DNA of 7,269 nt, taken from Chloroflexota bacterium (GTDB lineage: Bacteria; Chloroflexota; Dehalococcoidia; SM23-28-2; RBG-16-64-32). The notes under the pieces were generated by a model. The model ran no database searches and was not told the origin of the DNA. It saw only the letters and a list, made by a program, of their open reading frames with translations. A program made the translations under genes and the position numbers. Of this stretch, positions 4,878 to 7,269 are shown one piece after another. Within the stretch, counting starts at the first letter, position 1; each line of letters begins with the position of its first letter. The DNA lies in the NCBI GenBank assembly GCA_016190405.1, contig JACPQO010000103.1:1-7269 (forward strand), written 5' to 3'.

Positions 4878-5180
4878 ATGCCCAAAAAGTGGAACTTCCT
4901 GAGCAACTACGGACTGGTGCTCACCCACGTGTTCCAGAACCCCCGCGCCACTCTGCGCGAGATCGCCCGCGGCACTGACCTGACGGAGCGGGCCGTGTAC
5001 CAAATAGTGCGCGACCTGGAGGAGAACGGCTTCATCGAGAAGAAGCGCGTGGGCCGCCGCAACATCTACACCATCAACGAGCCGGCCCTGTTCAGCTACC
5101 CCTTGTACGGATCGCTGAACGTGGCCCAGATGATAACGGCGCTGCGCCGTATTCTGGAGGAGCGCCGGGCGCCGGCCTGA
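4878..5180 (+). CDS. Small winged helix-turn-helix transcriptional regulator
   Basis: A 100-aa DNA-binding protein. The start MPKKWNFLSNYGLVLTHVFQNP matches a group of short winged-helix regulators (MarR/ArsR-like fold) that I recall from Chloroflexota and Actinobacteria, with the pattern MPKxWxFLSNHxxVL. The helix-turn-helix is about residues 25-50: TLREIARGTDLTERAVYQIV followed by RDLEENGF. The wing follows (FIEKKRVGRRNIYTIN, 52-67). The remaining C-terminal helix NVAQMITALRRILEER may serve dimerisation. No ligand-binding domain or cysteine switch is visible. The only purine-rich ribosome-site candidate, AAGGA (about 4860-4864), is 13 nt upstream of the ATG, rather far. It is divergent from the ECF sigma gene, and the inverted repeats between them are natural candidate targets, which is inference only. 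Confidence 0.88.
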   Translation: MPKKWNFLSNYGLVLTHVFQNPRATLREIARGTDLTERAVYQIVRDLEENGFIEKKRVGRRNIYTINEPALFSYPLYGSLNVAQMITALRRILEERRAPA

Positions 5181-5226
5181 CAGGGTGCTCAGAACCCCCA
5201 TCGCGGCCGTATGCCCCACCCCAGAT

Positions 5227-5301
5227 CCCCCCTCGACAGGCTCAGGACAGGGCTTCGCGAACAACGCAACCCCGTTGAGCAGCGGAGGTCGGCGCTCAGG
5301 A
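5227..5301. repeat. CTCAGGA-type interspersed intergenic repeat
   Basis: The stretch CGACAGGCTCAGGACAGGG (5234-5252) lies inside a CCCT...AGGG inverted end (5230-5233, 5249-5252). A second GCTCAGGA, followed by TGACA, occurs at 5294-5301. This wording is typical of a short interspersed palindromic repeat found between genes in many bacterial genomes; its reverse strand reads spuriously as a PEPVEG-containing peptide. A small CAACG/CGTTG hairpin (5262-5277) sits between the two copies. The 161-nt gap 5181-5341 has no gene. Confidence 0.6.
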
Positions 5302-5341
5302 TGACACGAAGGAATGGTTTTTTCGGCGCCCTGATAAACCT

Positions 5342-6334
5342 TTAGCCGCCGATCCGAGACGGGGGGATGCCGTAGCGATGGCTGCCCCCCGTCATCATAT
5401 ACTCCACTATCCCGAATCCGGTCTGGTCCCCCAGCTTGAACCGGCAGTGCTGGTCGAAGCCGAAGGCGGCGGCGTCGGCGGCGGCCACGGCCGCAGCGTC
5501 GCTGTCTGACCAGCGGCCGGCCATGGGACCGAGGAAGATGGTGCCGATCTCGTTGGCCGTGAGGGACAGCGTCTCACCAGCGGCCGTCGTAAGGCGGAAG
5601 CGGCCCTCCCGGGGGCGTTTGGTTCCCGGCCAGATATCGAGGTCGTGCTCGATGGCCGTGATGGGCCGCGCTTCGCCCTGCTCGGGTACCAGGGCCCCGT
5701 CGGCGTGGATGACATCGCCGTCGGGGGTCTCCCAGAGCCAGGCGGAGATGCAGAAGTCGTCGAACTGGGCGGAGATCCACATCCAGATGGGGACGTCGGC
5801 CATGGCGCGCACGCCCCAGGAGCGGTCGCGGATGCCCAGGAGGTCGGTGAAGAGCTGGTCGCCGATGGTGAAGGAGCCGCTGTAGAGGCCGGCCTGGGTG
5901 TAGTGCATCTGGTGGGCGACAAGCTTGTCGCCGTTCTGCCAGTGGATGGGGCTGAAGCGGTAGAGGGGGCAGCGGGCGCGGAACTCCAGGGAACCGCTGA
6001 CTCCGTTGGCCTCGTCGGCGATGTCCAGCCGCCAGGCCTTGAGGGGCTCGACGATGGAGTAGGAGAGGGAGCCGGTCTGCATGACCTCACGGTCGTTGTT
6101 CAGGGGGCGGACGTTGAGATAGGAGTAGTGCTGCCCGTTGTGGACGACGAACAGGTAGGCCTGCATCATGTTGCGGTTGGGGAAGGCGCCCAGGCCGGTG
6201 ATGGCGGCGAACTGGCCCTGACGGTCGTGGATGTTGAAGTAGAAGCGGTCCTGCCAGTCGGGGTGGTCGGAGGCGACCTGGGCCAGGGGCTTCTCCGTCT
6301 GGTGGACCAGGTATTCGTCCATTCTGCTGACCAA
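5342..6334 (-). CDS. Lipocalin-like (DUF7064/AttH-like) protein with RDRSWGVR motif
   Basis: A 330-aa protein without signal peptide or membrane helix. The hallmark is RDRSWGVRAMADVPIWMWISAQF (motif at 169-176). It follows a long beta-rich part with repeated aromatic strands: RFYFNIHD, QAYLFVVHNGQHYSYLNVRPL and SLEFRARCPLYRFSPIHW. This looks like the tandem lipocalin-type fold of AttH / CrtC-like proteins, which bind hydrophobic molecules, and like DUF7064/7065 proteins. The real substrate is unknown. An alanine-rich stretch (about 276-290) is odd but short. Start: TTG at 6334 is preceded by GAGGT (6342-6346) at 7 nt and lies 5 nt after the upstream ATPase stop. The ATG at 6322 (MDEYLVHQ) has no good ribosome site but is a possible alternative. 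It probably forms an operon with the ArsA-like gene. Confidence 0.82.
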   Translation of the reverse strand: MVSRMDEYLVHQTEKPLAQVASDHPDWQDRFYFNIHDRQGQFAAITGLGAFPNRNMMQAYLFVVHNGQHYSYLNVRPLNNDREVMQTGSLSYSIVEPLKAWRLDIADEANGVSGSLEFRARCPLYRFSPIHWQNGDKLVAHQMHYTQAGLYSGSFTIGDQLFTDLLGIRDRSWGVRAMADVPIWMWISAQFDDFCISAWLWETPDGDVIHADGALVPEQGEARPITAIEHDLDIWPGTKRPREGRFRLTTAAGETLSLTANEIGTIFLGPMAGRWSDSDAAAVAAADAAAFGFDQHCRFKLGDQTGFGIVEYMMTGGSHRYGIPPSRIGG

Positions 6335-6339
6335 GGGAG

Positions 6340-7269
6340 CTACCTCGCGTTCTCGCCCGCGCTGCTGCGTCCGAAGCTCACGTGGAGGCTCTGCCCATCG
6401 AAGGAGGAGGAGAGGGCGTCCAGGTAGCGGACCTCCTGGGGCAGAGGGATCGTGCGGCGGCGGCCGGCCAGCTGCACGATCAGGTTGTCGCCGACCTGCT
6501 CCAGGCTGAGCTCCTCCCGGCGGGCGAAGGGAAGGGCGAGGCTGAGCAGGTGGCGACCGTCGCGCTGCGAAAAGGCGTGTACAGGCCCCCGATACAGGAC
6601 TGCCGCCGGGGCTTGCTGCCCGTAGAGAGCGGCGGCCAGGCCGGCCAAGGCGTCAGGCGGCGTGGACAGCAGGGGCGAAGCAAGGACGGGCATGGGGGCC
6701 ACAGATGCCTGAATATAGGAAAGGACCTCCTGCTGCTCGGCGCGAGCGGCCTCGAAGAAGGGGTCGCTGACCTCCGGCGGCAGCAGGCGGTTGACGATGG
6801 CGGCGTCTGCGGGGTAGGCGAAGAGGCTGAGGACGGCCAGGGCGCCCTGTACCTCAGCCAGGGCGGACCGATCGGCGGCCAGGACGATTCGTATTGAGGC
6901 GACTTCTGGGTCGGTCAAGAGATCGCGCAGGCGGGCCAGGCGCAGGAGAAGGTCGCGGCCGTGCTCGTAGACGTCGTCGGCGCTGGGGGCGACGCCGGTG
7001 AGGGCGCGCAAGAAGGGCTCGAAGACGGTGGGCTGGCGGACGGGGAAGAGGCGGTCCAGCCAGCGGGCAGCAGCGTCCAGGGCGGACAGCAGGTCCAGGC
7101 AGTGGCCCAGAGGGGGGCCGTCCACGACGATGGCGTCGAAGTCGCCTGCTGCGGCCCAGGCCTCGACCTCCAGCAGGCGGCCGATATCGTTCAAGCCGGG
7201 CAGGGCGGCCATATCGTCGGCCAGGGCGACATCCATGCTGCGCCAGTCCAGGAGCTCGCGCAGCCAGTC
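6340..7269 (-). CDS. ArsA-family ATPase with C-terminal HSP20-like domain, 5' end outside the window
   Basis: The open frame runs through the right window edge (309 codons plus stop visible), so the N-terminus with the P-loop is not seen. Visible parts fit the ArsA/Get3 family: MAALPGL-x-DI-x-LLEVEAW, then DFDAIVVDGPPLGHCLDLLSAL, the equivalent of the DTAPTGHTLRLL motif. A long helical part follows, then a VLAADRSALAEVQGALAVLSLFAYPADAAIVNRLLP segment typical of the family. The C-terminus (GRHLLSLALPFARREELSLEQVGDNLIVQLAGRRRTIPLP) matches the HSP20-like domain often attached to bacterial ArsA-like ATPases. Family roles include anion efflux ATPase and membrane-protein targeting; which applies is unknown. 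The motif is degenerate (DGPPLGHC instead of DTAPTGHT). The lipocalin-like gene starts 5 nt after its stop. Confidence 0.88.
   Translation of the reverse strand, partial: DWLRELLDWRSMDVALADDMAALPGLNDIGRLLEVEAWAAAGDFDAIVVDGPPLGHCLDLLSALDAAARWLDRLFPVRQPTVFEPFLRALTGVAPSADDVYEHGRDLLLRLARLRDLLTDPEVASIRIVLAADRSALAEVQGALAVLSLFAYPADAAIVNRLLPPEVSDPFFEAARAEQQEVLSYIQASVAPMPVLASPLLSTPPDALAGLAAALYGQQAPAAVLYRGPVHAFSQRDGRHLLSLALPFARREELSLEQVGDNLIVQLAGRRRTIPLPQEVRYLDALSSSFDGQSLHVSFGRSSAGENAR

Noticed and set aside
4803..5264. Minus-strand open frame containing PEPVEG
   Set aside because: The start is the spurious translation of the CTCAGGA-type intergenic repeat and the rest is antisense to the winged-helix gene.
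5316..5340. Terminator between the winged-helix gene and the convergent lipocalin-like gene
   Set aside because: GGTTT/AAACC gives only a 5-bp stem with a 15-nt loop, and the T-run (5318-5323) lies inside it rather than after it; not convincing on either strand.
5645..6427. 260-aa plus-strand open frame opposite the lipocalin-like gene
   Set aside because: Gly/Val/Asp/Glu-rich shadow with no domain; the minus strand carries a coherent protein with a known motif.

Overview
This GC-rich window looks like a piece of a bacterial chromosome, most likely from a Chloroflexota (Dehalococcoidia/SAR202-like) lineage. That assignment is an inference from gene content: an ArsA-type ATPase with an HSP20-like tail, a small winged-helix regulator of a type common in Chloroflexota and Actinobacteria, a CaiB/BaiF CoA-transferase, and intergenic G-rich GGGTCA repeats plus a CTCAGGA-type interspersed repeat. 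No 16S or tRNA gene is present to settle it.

Left part (1-530): a degenerate 7-8 nt GGGTCA repeat array, a small minus-strand HicB-like antitoxin gene without a visible HicA toxin, and a divergent upstream region holding an imperfect 22-bp inverted repeat built from the same GGGTCA words. Middle part (531-4003, plus strand): a tight run of yjbQ, a Sir2 deacylase and a TPR/eight-cysteine protein with overlapping stops and starts. A nucleoside deaminase and a CaiB/BaiF CoA-transferase follow after 19- and 24-nt gaps. The run ends where the CoA-transferase and a convergent ECF sigma factor share one CTAG palindrome for both stop codons.

Control region (4573-4877): an AT-rich segment between the sigma factor (minus) and a winged-helix regulator (plus). 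It holds two good sigma70-type promoter matches that face each other, so the predicted transcripts of the two genes would be complementary over about 105 nt. Inverted repeats lie in exactly that overlap. This is the most interesting regulatory structure in the window.

Right part (5181-7269): an intergenic CTCAGGA-type repeat, then a minus-strand pair: an ArsA-family ATPase (5' end outside the window, with a degenerate form of the usual DTAPTGHT motif) followed 5 nt later by a lipocalin-like protein with an RDRSWGVR motif, apparently starting at TTG. I do not see a CRISPR array, insertion sequence, phage module or RNA gene. Most genes are ordinary family members; the novelty candidates are regulatory and repeat structures and the TPR/eight-cysteine protein.
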